Assembly (NCBI GenBank): GCA_937773555.1
Contig: CALJVT010000006.1
Span: 340,001 to 404,000 of the forward strand
Source of the DNA: an uncultured Pseudomonadales bacterium
GTDB lineage: Bacteria > Pseudomonadota > Gammaproteobacteria > Pseudomonadales > Balneatricaceae
DNA length: 64,000 nucleotides
Reading direction: 5' to 3'
Made by a program: the position numbers and the translations under genes. The notes beneath the pieces were generated by a model. That model saw only the letters and a list, made by a program, of their open reading frames with translations, was not told the DNA's origin and searched no databases. Positions within the stretch are counted from its first letter, which is position 1. Every line of letters begins with the position of its first letter. Of this stretch, positions 28,723 to 37,926 are shown one piece after another.

Positions 28723-29682
28723 ATGACCATACGCCTTGGCATTGTCATGGACCCCATCCATAACATCAATTACAGAAAAGACAGTTCACTCGCTATGCTG
28801 TGGGCTGCACAAGATTTAGGCTGGGAGCTGCTTTATATGGAGCCACGGCACCTATATTCTGAACAAGGAATCGCTATGGGGCTGATGGCCCAGCTAAAAG
28901 TAATGCGAGATCCACATCATTTTTATGAGCTAGACCATCAACAACCGCTGCCACTGGGAGACCTTGACGTTATCTTAATGCGCAAAGACCCCCCTTTTGA
29001 CACAAACTTTTTGCACACCACCTACCTCCTTAGTCAGGCAGAAGATGCTGGGGCGTTGATTATTAACAAACCACAAAGCTTACGCGACTGCAACGAAAAA
29101 TTATTTGCCACGCAGTTCCCCGAATGCTGCCCAGAGGTTTTGGTAGCTAGCGATGCTAAAGTACTCAAAGCGTTTCATGCACTTCATGAAGATGTTATTT
29201 TTAAGCCCCTTGATGGTATGGGCGGGGCTTCTATTTTTAGAGCACGTAAAGGCGAACCTAACCTCAATGTTATTATTGAAACCTTAACTGAGTTTGGCCA
29301 ACAACAAATTATGGTGCAGCGTTATTTGCCGGAAATAGAATATGGCGACAAGCGCATTTTAATGATTAACGGCTACCCCGTAGACCACGTTTTAGCCCGC
29401 ATTCCATCTTCTGGTGAAACACGCGGCAACTTAGCAGCTGGTGGCTCTGGTGTTGCTCAGCCACTCACTGATCGTGACCGCTGGATCTGCGAGCAAATAG
29501 GCCCAGTACTCAGGGCTAAAGAAATTCATTTTGCAGGCCTTGATGTGATTGGCGATAGCCTTACAGAGATTAATGTGACCAGTCCTACCTGCATTCGCGA
29601 AATTGATGACCAAACGGGGTCTACTATTGCGGTGGATCTTATACAACACATCAACCAATTATTAGCTGCAAGGAGCGCATAG
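28723..29682 (+). CDS. gshB: Glutathione synthetase
   Basis: ATP-grasp ligase adding glycine to gamma-glutamylcysteine. 319 residues. N-terminal GIVMDPIHNINYRKDSS, the ATP-grasp loop KPLDGMGGASIF and the metal site FAGLDVIGDSLTEINVTSP are diagnostic. The upstream order rsmE-gshB and downstream yqgE-ruvX are conserved in gammaproteobacteria. The stop overlaps the yqgE GTG by 1 bp. Confidence 0.98.
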   Translation: MTIRLGIVMDPIHNINYRKDSSLAMLWAAQDLGWELLYMEPRHLYSEQGIAMGLMAQLKVMRDPHHFYELDHQQPLPLGDLDVILMRKDPPFDTNFLHTTYLLSQAEDAGALIINKPQSLRDCNEKLFATQFPECCPEVLVASDAKVLKAFHALHEDVIFKPLDGMGGASIFRARKGEPNLNVIIETLTEFGQQQIMVQRYLPEIEYGDKRILMINGYPVDHVLARIPSSGETRGNLAAGGSGVAQPLTDRDRWICEQIGPVLRAKEIHFAGLDVIGDSLTEINVTSPTCIREIDDQTGSTIAVDLIQHINQLLAARSA

Positions 29683-30260
29683 TGTCTGACAACTCAAGCA
29701 AAAATAGTTTGCATCATTTCATGCTAATTTCTATGCCACAAATGGAGGATGAGAACTTTACTCGCAGTTTAGTTTATATCTGTGAGCATAGCGAAAAAGG
29801 CGCCATGGGTTTAGTTATTAATAAAGCTAACGGCATCGCTTTTACCGACATATTGCCACAACTGGATATTTCAGACACTAACATCACAGAGCTAGATCAA
29901 ACCATATTTACCGGCGGCCCAGTGCAGCCAGAACATGGTTTTGTGCTGCACACCCCGTTAAGTAACAAACAGTGGAAATCTAGTATTCGTGTATCAGAGG
30001 ATTTGTGCCTAACCACGTCCTCTGATGTAATAAACGACATTGCCCACTCTGCTGGCCCAGAACACAGCCTTATTGCCTTAGGTTATGCTGGCTGGGGCCC
30101 TGGCCAACTAGAGCAAGAACTGGCTGATAATTCTTGGTTATGCTGCCCATTTGATGCCAACATTGTATTTAATATGGCGCCCGAAGATCGCTTTCAAGCG
30201 GCAGCAGACCTATTGGGCATAGACATCAACCTAATCTCTACCACAATTGGTCATGGATAA
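29682..30260 (+). CDS. yqgE: YqgE/AlgH family protein (UPF0301)
   Basis: 192-residue UPF0301 protein. Recognisable blocks are HHFMLISMPQMEDENFTRSLVYICEH, GAMGLVINK, FTGGPVQPEHGFVLH and GYAGWGPGQLEQE. The start is GTG, with AAGGAGC at good spacing and 1 bp overlap with gshB. Molecular function is not established; the Pseudomonas AlgH name comes from an alginate phenotype. It overlaps ruvX by 8 bp, so gshB, yqgE and ruvX form a tightly coupled unit. Confidence 0.96.
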   Translation: MSDNSSKNSLHHFMLISMPQMEDENFTRSLVYICEHSEKGAMGLVINKANGIAFTDILPQLDISDTNITELDQTIFTGGPVQPEHGFVLHTPLSNKQWKSSIRVSEDLCLTTSSDVINDIAHSAGPEHSLIALGYAGWGPGQLEQELADNSWLCCPFDANIVFNMAPEDRFQAAADLLGIDINLISTTIGHG

Positions 30261-30705
30261 AGCGCTTAATCTATTGGGTTTTGACTTTGGCAGCAAGCGC
30301 ATCGGTGTGGCCTTTGCCAGCAATCCACTCACACAGCCCATTGTATTGGCGCCTATTAATGCCAAAGATGGTATTCCAAATTGGCAGACCTTGGACACTT
30401 TAATAGTGCAGTGGCAAGCACAAGCATTTGTGGTGGGAATTCCGTATAATATGGACGGTTCCGTAGGCGAGATGGCTCTAAGAGCGCGAAAGTTTGCCAA
30501 TCGCGTCAGTGCTCGTTTTGATAGGCCTTGTTATGTGGTAGACGAACGACTATCAACGCAAGCCGCCAAACAAGAGCATTTTGAAGCTGGTGGTGGTACA
30601 GATTGGAAAAAGCATGGCGTAGATGGAATTGCCGCTGGGCTGATACTGCAAAGTTGGTTCAATGAGACTGAACACCGTTTATCAACCGTGCCCTTTTCAG
30701 AATAA
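30253..30705 (+). CDS. ruvX: RuvX/YqgF RNase H-like nuclease (pre-16S rRNA processing)
   Basis: About 150-residue RNase H-fold nuclease, implicated in 16S rRNA 5' end processing and annotated historically as a Holliday junction resolvase. Start ATG 30253 (MDKALNLLGFDFGSKRIG) lies inside yqgE; an in-frame TTG two codons earlier is less likely. Catalytic acidic residues are seen in LGFDFGSKRIGVA, in VDERLSTQAA and the KKHGVDGIAAGLIL block. Confidence 0.95.
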   Translation: MDKALNLLGFDFGSKRIGVAFASNPLTQPIVLAPINAKDGIPNWQTLDTLIVQWQAQAFVVGIPYNMDGSVGEMALRARKFANRVSARFDRPCYVVDERLSTQAAKQEHFEAGGGTDWKKHGVDGIAAGLILQSWFNETEHRLSTVPFSE

Positions 30706-30758
30706 CTGCAGTACTCACTATAATAAGACACGCTAAAACACGACATAGAGGAAGCCTA

Positions 30759-31292
30759 ATGGGAGCTACACAAACCCTACACTGCCCAGAATTGGCAGAC
30801 ACTCCCGCCCTCGTTAACAATTTATTAGATCAAATCGATCAACTCATTTTTACGCAAAAGCTAGATCAACCCCTGGTTATTGGCATCCACACGGGGGGTG
30901 TCTGGGTTGCAAAGGTGATTGCGCAGCATCTTCAAGCGCCTCTTGGGCAGCTAGACATCGCTTTTTATCGAGACGATTTCTCTAAAAATGGGCTTCACCC
31001 CCAAGTAAGTCCCTCTTCGCTGCCCTTTAACATTAATGATCGTCACGTGTTGTTAGTCGATGACGTTTTAATGAGTGGGCGCACTATTCGCGCAGCAATG
31101 AACGAGTTATTCGACTTTGGCCGTCCTGCCAGCATAAAGCTCATTACATTGTGCAGCGTTAATCAGCGAGAACTCCCCATTCAAGCCGATGCTTGTGCTC
31201 TGTCATTAGACTTAGAAGCAGGGAAATACCTACAGCTTCAAGGGCCTGACACTCTTAAACTATCTATTATCGAGCATGCTAACCATGACTAA
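30759..31292 (+). CDS. pyrR: PyrR: pyrimidine regulatory protein / uracil phosphoribosyltransferase
   Basis: 177-residue type I phosphoribosyltransferase of the PyrR family. The PRPP loop is [17 protein letters not shown] near residue 97, with [11 protein letters not shown] and the YRDDFSK loop. In Gram-positives PyrR attenuates pyr mRNA; in Pseudomonas-type genomes it heads pyrB-pyrC' and its regulatory role is less clear. A TATAAT at 30719-30724 lies 35 bp upstream, and AGAGGAAG precedes the ATG. It overlaps pyrB by 8 bp. Confidence 0.95.
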   Translation: MGATQTLHCPELADTPALVNNLLDQIDQLIFTQKLDQPLVIGIHTGGVWVAKVIAQHLQAPLGQLDIAFYRDDFSKNGLHPQVSPSSLPFNINDRHVLLVDDVLMSGRTIRAAMNELFDFGRPASIKLITLCSVNQRELPIQADACALSLDLEAGKYLQLQGPDTLKLSIIEHANHD

Positions 31293-32304
31293 CTCAGGTA
31301 ATTTACAACTCACCGAAAATGGTGAATTACGCCACTTTTTAACCCCAGAAGGGCTAGATCGTTTAATGCTAGAGCGTATACTAGATACAGCAGATTCCTT
31401 TGTGGTTATAGGTAATCAAGAGGTCAAAAAAGTACCCCTTTTACGGGGCCGCACTGTAGTCAATTTATTTTTTGAAAACTCCACCCGAACCCGCAGTACT
31501 TTTGAGCTAGCAGCCAAACGCTTATCTGCCGACGTGCTCACCTTAGACATTAAAACGTCAGCAACCAGCAAGGGTGAAAGCCTGTTAGATACGTTACAAA
31601 ATTTGCGCGCGATGCACAGTGACATGTTTGTGGTACGGCACAGCGATTCTGGCGCTGCCCACTTTATTGCTTCACAAGTCACTCCAGACGTGGCGATCAT
31701 TAACGCTGGTGATGGTCGCCATGCGCACCCCACTCAAGCAATGCTAGACATGCTGACCATTCGTCGCCACAAGGGTAAATTTGAGAGCCTATCCGTAGCA
31801 ATTGTAGGCGATATTTTACATTCAAGGGTTGCCCGTGATCAGGTCCATGCTCTTAAGATATTAGGTTGCAGCGACATCCGTTTAGTTGGTCCAAATACTT
31901 TAATGCCTCAGGCGATTACCAGTATGGGCGTAACCACCCATAAAAATATGGATAGCGGTATTGATGGTGTTGATGTAGTGATTATGTTGCGATTACAAAC
32001 AGAGCGCATGGACTCTGCTTTTTTACCCTCAGCTGGTGAGTATTTCCGTTTATACGGGCTCACTACAGAACGTTTAGCCCAGGCCAAGCCTGACGCCATA
32101 GTGATGCACCCAGGACCAATAAATCGTGGTATCGAAATTGAATCCGCCGTGGCTGACGGCCCACAATCTATGATTCTTCATCAAGTGGGGTATGGTATTG
32201 CTCTTCGTATGGCAGTGATGTCGATGGCCATGAGCGGCCAAATGCAGCAGCGCCATGCCAAAGCCGTTAACCCACTTAGCCTAGAAAGGGAGCCACAACC
32301 ATGA
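31285..32304 (+). CDS. pyrB: Aspartate carbamoyltransferase catalytic chain
   Basis: Condenses carbamoyl phosphate and aspartate, the committed pyrimidine step. 339 residues from ATG 31285; an ATG 9 bases earlier is too close to the GAG ribosome binding site. Carbamoyl phosphate motif [30 protein letters not shown] and the MHPGPINRG block are present. Followed by pyrC' with a 4-bp ATGA overlap. No pyrI regulatory chain; the partner here is the inactive dihydroorotase, as in pseudomonads. Confidence 0.97.
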   Translation: MTNSGNLQLTENGELRHFLTPEGLDRLMLERILDTADSFVVIGNQEVKKVPLLRGRTVVNLFFENSTRTRSTFELAAKRLSADVLTLDIKTSATSKGESLLDTLQNLRAMHSDMFVVRHSDSGAAHFIASQVTPDVAIINAGDGRHAHPTQAMLDMLTIRRHKGKFESLSVAIVGDILHSRVARDQVHALKILGCSDIRLVGPNTLMPQAITSMGVTTHKNMDSGIDGVDVVIMLRLQTERMDSAFLPSAGEYFRLYGLTTERLAQAKPDAIVMHPGPINRGIEIESAVADGPQSMILHQVGYGIALRMAVMSMAMSGQMQQRHAKAVNPLSLEREPQP

Positions 32305-33569
32305 GCATAGTTATTCGTGGTGCCCGCCTTATTGATCCCAGCAAGCAGCTAGACCAGGTTACTGATTTACACATAAAGGACCACTATATAGAGGCTATTG
32401 GAGACCTTACAGGGGTTAATGCAGACACCGAAATTGATGCTAAAGGTATGATTTTAAGCCCCAGCTTTATAGATCTTCACACTTGTTTAAGAGACCTTAA
32501 TCAAATCCAAAAGGGCACTATTGCAAGTGAAACCCGAGCAGCAGCCAGTGCCGGTTTTACACATTTATGCACCAGCCCAGATACACAGCCATGCAGCGAT
32601 GCAGGCTCTGTGATCAATATGGTCAAAAACAAAGCAGCCGCAGCAGGGTTTTGTGACTTGCTACCAGTGGCTGCACTCACCAAAGATTTAAAAGGCGCAC
32701 AACTAAGTAATATGGAGTCACTTTCTGGTGCTGGCTGTATTGGCTTTAGCAATGCGAGCTACGATATAAGTAACAACACCGTATTATTGCGGTGCTATGA
32801 GTATGCCGCGACCTTTGGTTTAAAGGTATTTGTACAAGCACAAGACCAGCAATTAGGTAGTGGCCAAATGCATGCCGGCCCTACAGCCACGCGCATGGGT
32901 TTAGATGGCATTCCTGTGATTGCTGAAACCCTTGCCATTAGCCGGCACCTACAATTTATGCAGCATACTGGCGTAAGTGGTCATTTTAACCAACTGACCA
33001 GTGCAGCTGGTGTTGCTCTGATCCGTGAAGCCAAAGCACAAGGTATGAAGGTCACCGCTGATGTTGGTATCGCCCACCTTTGTTTCACAGATACGGCTGT
33101 CCAGGGCTACCACAGCCAATACCATGTACAACCCCCTTTGCGGGAAGAATCAGACCGTAAAGCCCTACTTGTTGGCATTGTAGATGGCACCCTAGATGCA
33201 ATCTGCTCTGCTCATCAGCCCCATGAATCGGCTGCCAAATGTGCCCCGTTTGCGGCTACAGCATCAGGCATGGCAACCTACGACATGCTAGTGCCACTCA
33301 TCCAAAAACTAGTGGACGCAGGAGACCTTACCTGGGCACTGGCAATTCAAGCTTTGAGTTGCAATAGTGCCACTATTGCACTTAGAAAAATGACAAGCTT
33401 AACCCTCGGTGAAGAAGCCAACCTCACGTTAATCGATCCAAATTATCACTGGACACTCAATTCGTCTAGTCAGCTTAGTCATGGTACCAATCAAGCACTG
33501 GCTAACCAACAACTTAAAGCCCGCGTGAAATTAACTATAAAGGCAGGCCACATCAGCTATAAAGTGTAA
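32301..33569 (+). CDS. Non-catalytic dihydroorotase-like subunit (PyrC')
   Basis: 422-residue dihydroorotase homologue that has lost metal ligands. The active-site DxHxHLR appears as [10 protein letters not shown] (second His is Cys), the HAED-type position is QAQDQQL, and SDHAPH is SAHQPHE. In Pseudomonas the equivalent dead dihydroorotase, encoded next to pyrB, is needed to assemble active aspartate carbamoyltransferase. Position (ATGA overlap with pyrB) and ligand loss support the same role. Genuine dihydroorotase must be elsewhere. The stop lies inside the terminator stem that ends this operon. Confidence 0.93.
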   Translation: MSIVIRGARLIDPSKQLDQVTDLHIKDHYIEAIGDLTGVNADTEIDAKGMILSPSFIDLHTCLRDLNQIQKGTIASETRAAASAGFTHLCTSPDTQPCSDAGSVINMVKNKAAAAGFCDLLPVAALTKDLKGAQLSNMESLSGAGCIGFSNASYDISNNTVLLRCYEYAATFGLKVFVQAQDQQLGSGQMHAGPTATRMGLDGIPVIAETLAISRHLQFMQHTGVSGHFNQLTSAAGVALIREAKAQGMKVTADVGIAHLCFTDTAVQGYHSQYHVQPPLREESDRKALLVGIVDGTLDAICSAHQPHESAAKCAPFAATASGMATYDMLVPLIQKLVDAGDLTWALAIQALSCNSATIALRKMTSLTLGEEANLTLIDPNYHWTLNSSSQLSHGTNQALANQQLKARVKLTIKAGHISYKV

Positions 33570-33605
33570 TTAAATACTGGCAAGGCATTACACTTTTTGT
33601 TTGTT
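33561..33605 (+). terminator. Intrinsic terminator after pyrC'
   Basis: A perfect 10-bp inverted repeat, AAAGTGTAAT (33561-33570) and ATTACACTTT (33587-33596), with a 16-base loop, runs into TTGTTTGTT. The left arm contains the pyrC' stop codon. It closes the pyr operon before the signalling cassette. Confidence 0.65.
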
Positions 33606-33670
33606 AAAAAATGATAATTCTGATAGCATAATTTCATTAGATTTAACTACAAACTGCGAAAAAAATACAA

Positions 33671-34264
33671 ATGAATAGTATCGACCTGTCTACAATGTCC
33701 GAGCTTACCACTCGCCAAGCTGCGACATTACTTAATGTATCGGTGCGAACAGTTCAACTCTGGGTAGAGCGTGGTGTTTTACAAGCTTGGAAAACAGCTG
33801 GAGGTCATCGGCGCATTAGTGTCAGTTCTATACAGCAATTGCTTGATGAAAAAATGGAAAAACAAACCCCTATTCGTAAATTTGGTGCCAAGGGCGTAGT
33901 GACTGTTCTTATTGTAGATGACGACAAAGACACCTTATTGTTGTACGAAATGCTAATCAATAGTTGGTTCCCAAGCTTGCAAGTAGAAACTGCAGAAAAC
34001 GGCGTTGACGCCCTTGTTAAAATTGGTGAGTTCAAACCTACAGTGCTCATCACTGATCTGCAAATGCCTCAACTCGATGGTTTTGCTATTATTGCACGAT
34101 TACAAAATGACTCTAAATATAGCCACCTCACGCCTATTGTTGTCACTGGAATGAGTGAAGAAAAAATTACTGCAAGCAATTTACCAAGTAGTGTATCTGT
34201 ATTGCATAAGCCAATACCGGTAGAAGCACTAAAAGAATTAGTATTACAGGCGGTGAAACGCTAA
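33671..34264 (+). CDS. Response regulator with N-terminal MerR/excisionase-type HTH and C-terminal REC domain
   Basis: 197 residues with an unusual order: a BldC/excisionase-like winged HTH at ~12-60 (TTRQAATLLNVSVRTVQLWVERG, WKTAGGHRRI) comes before a receiver domain at ~75-195. The REC has VDDDKD acidic pocket, phosphoacceptor Asp in LITDLQMPQLDG, Thr in VVTGMS and Lys in LHKPI, so it should be phosphorylated. Start ATG 33671. The next gene (26 bp on) is a soluble histidine kinase, the likely partner. Target promoters are unknown. Confidence 0.9.
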   Translation: MNSIDLSTMSELTTRQAATLLNVSVRTVQLWVERGVLQAWKTAGGHRRISVSSIQQLLDEKMEKQTPIRKFGAKGVVTVLIVDDDKDTLLLYEMLINSWFPSLQVETAENGVDALVKIGEFKPTVLITDLQMPQLDGFAIIARLQNDSKYSHLTPIVVTGMSEEKITASNLPSSVSVLHKPIPVEALKELVLQAVKR

Positions 34265-34290
34265 TCAATCCACCAAGATCAAAGGATGAC

Positions 34291-35379
34291 GTGTTAGAAA
34301 ATAGTGAGGATTGGGCTACTTATAACAGCCTTATTGCCGCTGCTAAATACGATCCTACAGCCCAAAATATCCATTTTAATGAATCTGCGTTAGGTTTGCT
34401 GGCACTACCCTCCAGCATTAGTCTTGCCGAATTTATTAAGGTAGTTACGCCTGCCCTGTGGCAGCAGATTCGGCAATTAAAACATCACCAAAGTAAACTT
34501 ATCGCTTGGCCAATTGCAGCCTCACAGCCAACCCATTGGTTTCTTTGGACTGCTGCACACACTAATAACAAAAGTGCTACTGTGTTCTTCCAAATTACTG
34601 ACCAAACTGCACTGGGGCATACAACTAGCCACTGGCAGAACCAAGCCCACTTAGCTACTGTTGGCCAGATGATGGCTGGTATCTGCCATGAGGTTAATCA
34701 ACCTCTAAATGCCATGCGACTGCGCATTTACGGCTTACAAGCAATGCATCAAGGTGGTGGCATTGATAAAATTGACGAGCATCTAAAAGCGTTAGACAAA
34801 CAAGTAAGACGCTGTGCTGATACCCTGAGCAATATGCGAGACATAGTAGGTCGCAAATCTCTTAACCTTGGCACGTTTGATGCCAGTAAAAGTGTTGACC
34901 AAATTGTTAAATTACTCAAACATCAATTTAAACTTCAGCAAGTGCAACTGTCTAGCACTCCCAACACAACACACGTTAAGAGTCACTTTTTTGTATTTGG
35001 CCAAGCACAACAATTAGAACAAGTTCTCATTAACCTCATTTACAATGCTCGTGATGCACTGCTGGAACGTCCATTAATAGATGGCCCAGCTAACATCAGT
35101 ATAGACCTTGCCCTAGAAAAAGATCAGGGTAGCCAAGGTGTCATTATTAATGTAGTTGACAATGGGCCAGGCATTCCATTAGCGCTTCAGGAGAAAGTAT
35201 TTGATGCCTATTACACTAGCAAAACTGCACAGCAAGGAACTGGGCTAGGTTTAGCCCTATGTCGAGAATTAATGCATGATTTAGGTGGGAAGTTAACCCT
35301 GTCATCTTGCAAGGGCAAGACTGTTTTTAGCCTATGGCTGCCAGCAGTGGCAAGTGGCGATCTATTGAAGCCACAATGA
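34291..35379 (+). CDS. Soluble sensor histidine kinase
   Basis: 362 residues with no membrane helix. The N-terminal ~125 residues look like a divergent PAS-like sensor; then the dimerisation box MAGICHEVNQPLNAMR with phospho-acceptor His about residue 132, and an HATPase domain with N-box LINLIYNARDAL, VDNGPGIP and GTGLGLALCRELM. The H-box resembles the NtrB/DctB class (HExNQPL). The start is GTG with AAGGA at good spacing. It likely phosphorylates the preceding HTH-REC protein and overlaps the next gene by 4 bp. Confidence 0.9.
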   Translation: MLENSEDWATYNSLIAAAKYDPTAQNIHFNESALGLLALPSSISLAEFIKVVTPALWQQIRQLKHHQSKLIAWPIAASQPTHWFLWTAAHTNNKSATVFFQITDQTALGHTTSHWQNQAHLATVGQMMAGICHEVNQPLNAMRLRIYGLQAMHQGGGIDKIDEHLKALDKQVRRCADTLSNMRDIVGRKSLNLGTFDASKSVDQIVKLLKHQFKLQQVQLSSTPNTTHVKSHFFVFGQAQQLEQVLINLIYNARDALLERPLIDGPANISIDLALEKDQGSQGVIINVVDNGPGIPLALQEKVFDAYYTSKTAQQGTGLGLALCRELMHDLGGKLTLSSCKGKTVFSLWLPAVASGDLLKPQ

Positions 35380-36272
35380 ACATCCTAGTGGCGGTTGATA
35401 ACGAAGTAGCAGACTCATTAATTTATTGGCTCCATAGCCAAGGCCACCATACTCACACAGACTCAACAACGCTGTGCCAAAAACTGGTGCTGGATTATTC
35501 ACACCTAAAACCATACCTACACACTAAGCAACCTTTACCAGGGCACTGGCCCACCCCAGAACATTGGCTATTACTAGATGCCTACCTTGAACATGCGCAA
35601 CTTATATCGATTATGCATATGGGCTGCAAGCACATCAGTTTAACCCCTATACATGCGGTGCATCTTCAGCAATGGCTATACACACAGCCACAAATTATAA
35701 GCTTAGCATGTGATTGGCCAGTTAATTATGAGCCAGAGGCCGAAACAGAGCCACTGTTGCTGCCCTTCATTGGCTGCATCGCCCATAAGGTTTGGACTGA
35801 CGAAGAACAACAGGTAGCTGTTAAACTAATAGCGTGGCGTAATGTTGCCCTACAATCGGCACAGTATCAGCACCTTAATGAATCTAGCAAATTAGACACC
35901 GTTGAATTTTCTCAGCTTGCTAACCACACGTTAGCTGGGCATAGCTGGCTGGAGAAGCAAGCCAACCATAAAGCCGCCTTAATAGCTCACCAACACCACG
36001 AACACTGGGATGGCACTGGTTACCCTATGGCTATTTCTGGCGAAGCCATTTGCTTTGAGGCAAGGGTAGCAAAGCTTTATGACAGCTACGTGGGGCTTAG
36101 AAAAGACAAGCCTTATGCTAAAGCTTGTGATCATCGTACCAGTGTTAAAAAACTAGCTTTTGGTGATGGTTACTTAAGCCCTAGCCACTTTGACCCGCAC
36201 CTGTTAAAGCGCTTCTTAGCTGCTGAGAAGACCATTGAACTGCACTACAACTCTGTCTGCCTAGATAATTGA
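35376..36272 (+). CDS. HD-GYP-like protein lacking the HD half
   Basis: 298 residues, start ATG 35376 in a 4-bp ATGA overlap with the kinase. The C-terminal ~90 residues match the GYP part of c-di-GMP phosphodiesterases: HHEHWDGTGYPMAISGEAICFEARV and later HFDPHLLKRFL, and an upstream ANHTLAGHSWLEKQ matches the helix that normally follows the HD site. The HDxGK metal motif itself is not seen. The N-terminus (MNILVAVDNEVADSLIYWL) hints at a degenerate receiver. It may bind rather than cleave c-di-GMP. Its last 28 bp overlap the convergent oxidoreductase gene. Confidence 0.78.
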   Translation: MNILVAVDNEVADSLIYWLHSQGHHTHTDSTTLCQKLVLDYSHLKPYLHTKQPLPGHWPTPEHWLLLDAYLEHAQLISIMHMGCKHISLTPIHAVHLQQWLYTQPQIISLACDWPVNYEPEAETEPLLLPFIGCIAHKVWTDEEQQVAVKLIAWRNVALQSAQYQHLNESSKLDTVEFSQLANHTLAGHSWLEKQANHKAALIAHQHHEHWDGTGYPMAISGEAICFEARVAKLYDSYVGLRKDKPYAKACDHRTSVKKLAFGDGYLSPSHFDPHLLKRFLAAEKTIELHYNSVCLDN

Positions 36273-37630
36273 CCTAGGTTGATAGGACTTAACGGGGGCC
36301 TTACAGTCAAGGGCTCTACCTTTGACACTGGCCGCTGCTGGGCGTGAGCTACTAAATAAGCCAAATTGAGCCCACACTGGCGTCCCTGACATGCCCCCAT
36401 ACCTGCTCGGGTATAAGCTTTAAGCTGATTTACACCAGCACACCCTCTGCTAGCAATAGCGGTAACAGCGCCTGCGGTTACCTGCTCACAGCGACAAATA
36501 ATAGTGTCTGAGGAAGGCTCAGACAACCAGTCTGCTGGTCGGTATAGACGATCCACTAAACCCCGGGCCCAGTGTAATTGCTTAACCCTAAGGCACAGCC
36601 ATAGAGTTAGTAATCTTTTTTGAAGTGACAGGGTTGCCACCCCACTATTTGCCCGAACTATGCCTGCTAGTCGGCCGTTAAATTGAGCCACATAGGCGCC
36701 TCCAATAGTGCCCGCATCTCCTGCAATTTGCAGACCAGGAACAGACGTCTGGCCAGCAACAGCCACTCGTGCCTGCCAACACTGTTGATTTTCACTCCAT
36801 ACCTGAGTACATCCTAGCAGCTGTCCCATTTGGGTCTCAGGAATGAGCCCCTGATGTAGCATTATCAAATTACAGTCGATGTCATACACCTTGCCTGCCA
36901 CAGTGTAGCTCACCCCCGTTACACACTCTTCTCCCAACACTTCAATGCCAGACACTCCAGTAATATAGGGCGTCTTAATACGCTGCACTAAGGTTAACCA
37001 AAGGCCTTTTAATAGTTGTTTGGGTGTTGTCAAACCTGCCATCAGCCAGGGTGTGGCATACCAATAATTGGACTTAGGCGTAGTATCAAGTAGGGCAGTA
37101 ATAATGACACCTGCAGCACGGTATTGCTGCGCCAAGAGCAGCAACAAAGGACCAGAACCTGCCAAAACAACTTGCTTTGGCAACAAAGCAGCAGTCTTTA
37201 GTAAAATTTGCCCTGCCCCAGCGGTCATTACTCCAGGCTTATGCCAGCCTGGTATAGCCATCGGCCTTTCCATAGCACCATTAGCCAATAATAAATGGCT
37301 AGTGACATAGGTTATTGATTCACCATGCACCAGAGCCACCACCAAAAACCCTTTTTCATGAGCCTCTATATGCCATAGTTGCGCCATAGGCTGGTAATCA
37401 CAATTAGCGGCCATAAACTCTGCCAATAACGGTTTACCCACCAAATAGTCTGGGCCCAGCACTCTAGCTTGCTGAATTCCAACTTGGCCCAAATTGCGGT
37501 AAATTTGTCCACCAGCATTCTCTGCCTGATCCAAAACCAATACACACAGCCCTGCATTGCTTGCTTCTATTGCAGCAGCCATACCCGCAGGGCCCGCACC
37601 AATCACCAAATAATCATAGACCTTACTCAT
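36245..37630 (-). CDS. FAD-dependent oxidoreductase with BFD-type [2Fe-2S] domain (opine oxidase A / HcnB / hydroxyproline dehydrogenase alpha-like)
   Basis: 461 residues from ATG 37630, which overlaps the preceding small ferredoxin gene by 4 bp (ATGA). N-terminal FAD motif VIGAGPAGMAAAIEA, a second Rossmann motif VLAGSGPLLLLLAQQ, IAGDAGTIGG, and a C-terminal Cys-rich BFD-like region (CRCEQV at ~380, then GACQGRQCG) for a 2Fe-2S cluster. This is the alpha/HcnB subunit of the heterotrimeric flavoenzymes that oxidise opines, D-hydroxyproline or glycine. Membership in an operon with a polar amino acid importer points to oxidation of an imported imino or amino acid. Confidence 0.88.
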   Translation of the reverse strand: MSKVYDYLVIGAGPAGMAAAIEASNAGLCVLVLDQAENAGGQIYRNLGQVGIQQARVLGPDYLVGKPLLAEFMAANCDYQPMAQLWHIEAHEKGFLVVALVHGESITYVTSHLLLANGAMERPMAIPGWHKPGVMTAGAGQILLKTAALLPKQVVLAGSGPLLLLLAQQYRAAGVIITALLDTTPKSNYWYATPWLMAGLTTPKQLLKGLWLTLVQRIKTPYITGVSGIEVLGEECVTGVSYTVAGKVYDIDCNLIMLHQGLIPETQMGQLLGCTQVWSENQQCWQARVAVAGQTSVPGLQIAGDAGTIGGAYVAQFNGRLAGIVRANSGVATLSLQKRLLTLWLCLRVKQLHWARGLVDRLYRPADWLSEPSSDTIICRCEQVTAGAVTAIASRGCAGVNQLKAYTRAGMGACQGRQCGLNLAYLVAHAQQRPVSKVEPLTVRPPLSPINLGQLSRQTEL

Positions 37631-37926
37631 GGGTTTACACCTACCATTGCCGTTTCTATACACATATGCGGCATAACTTCACGTAAACAAGCCCTTTGCT
37701 TGTGCTGCCCATCAATAATTACCAGGCATTCAAAACACACTCCCATATAACAAAATGGCGCCCTGGCTTCGCTACTAACAGGGTGCTTGCGGATAGCCAG
37801 ATTGCCTAAATATAACAAAGCCGCTGCTACACTGAGCCGAGCGGGTACCTGGTGTTCAACACCGTTAACCGTAATAGGGCACATGGGCGAATCTTTAAGC
37901 AAACAACTAAACAGCAAATCGGTCAT
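37627..37926 (-). CDS. Small (2Fe-2S)-binding subunit, HcnA-like
   Basis: 99 residues with an ITVNGVEHQVPA strand and the plant-type ferredoxin cysteines in FCYMGVCFECLV and QRACL. This is the gamma/HcnA subunit found with the FAD subunits of opine oxidase-like enzymes. It overlaps the upstream oxidase gene by 20 bp and the downstream FAD subunit by 4 bp, so the three are translated together. An internal ATG at 37884 would start directly before the domain and is possible. Confidence 0.88.
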   Translation of the reverse strand: MTDLLFSCLLKDSPMCPITVNGVEHQVPARLSVAAALLYLGNLAIRKHPVSSEARAPFCYMGVCFECLVIIDGQHKQRACLREVMPHMCIETAMVGVNP

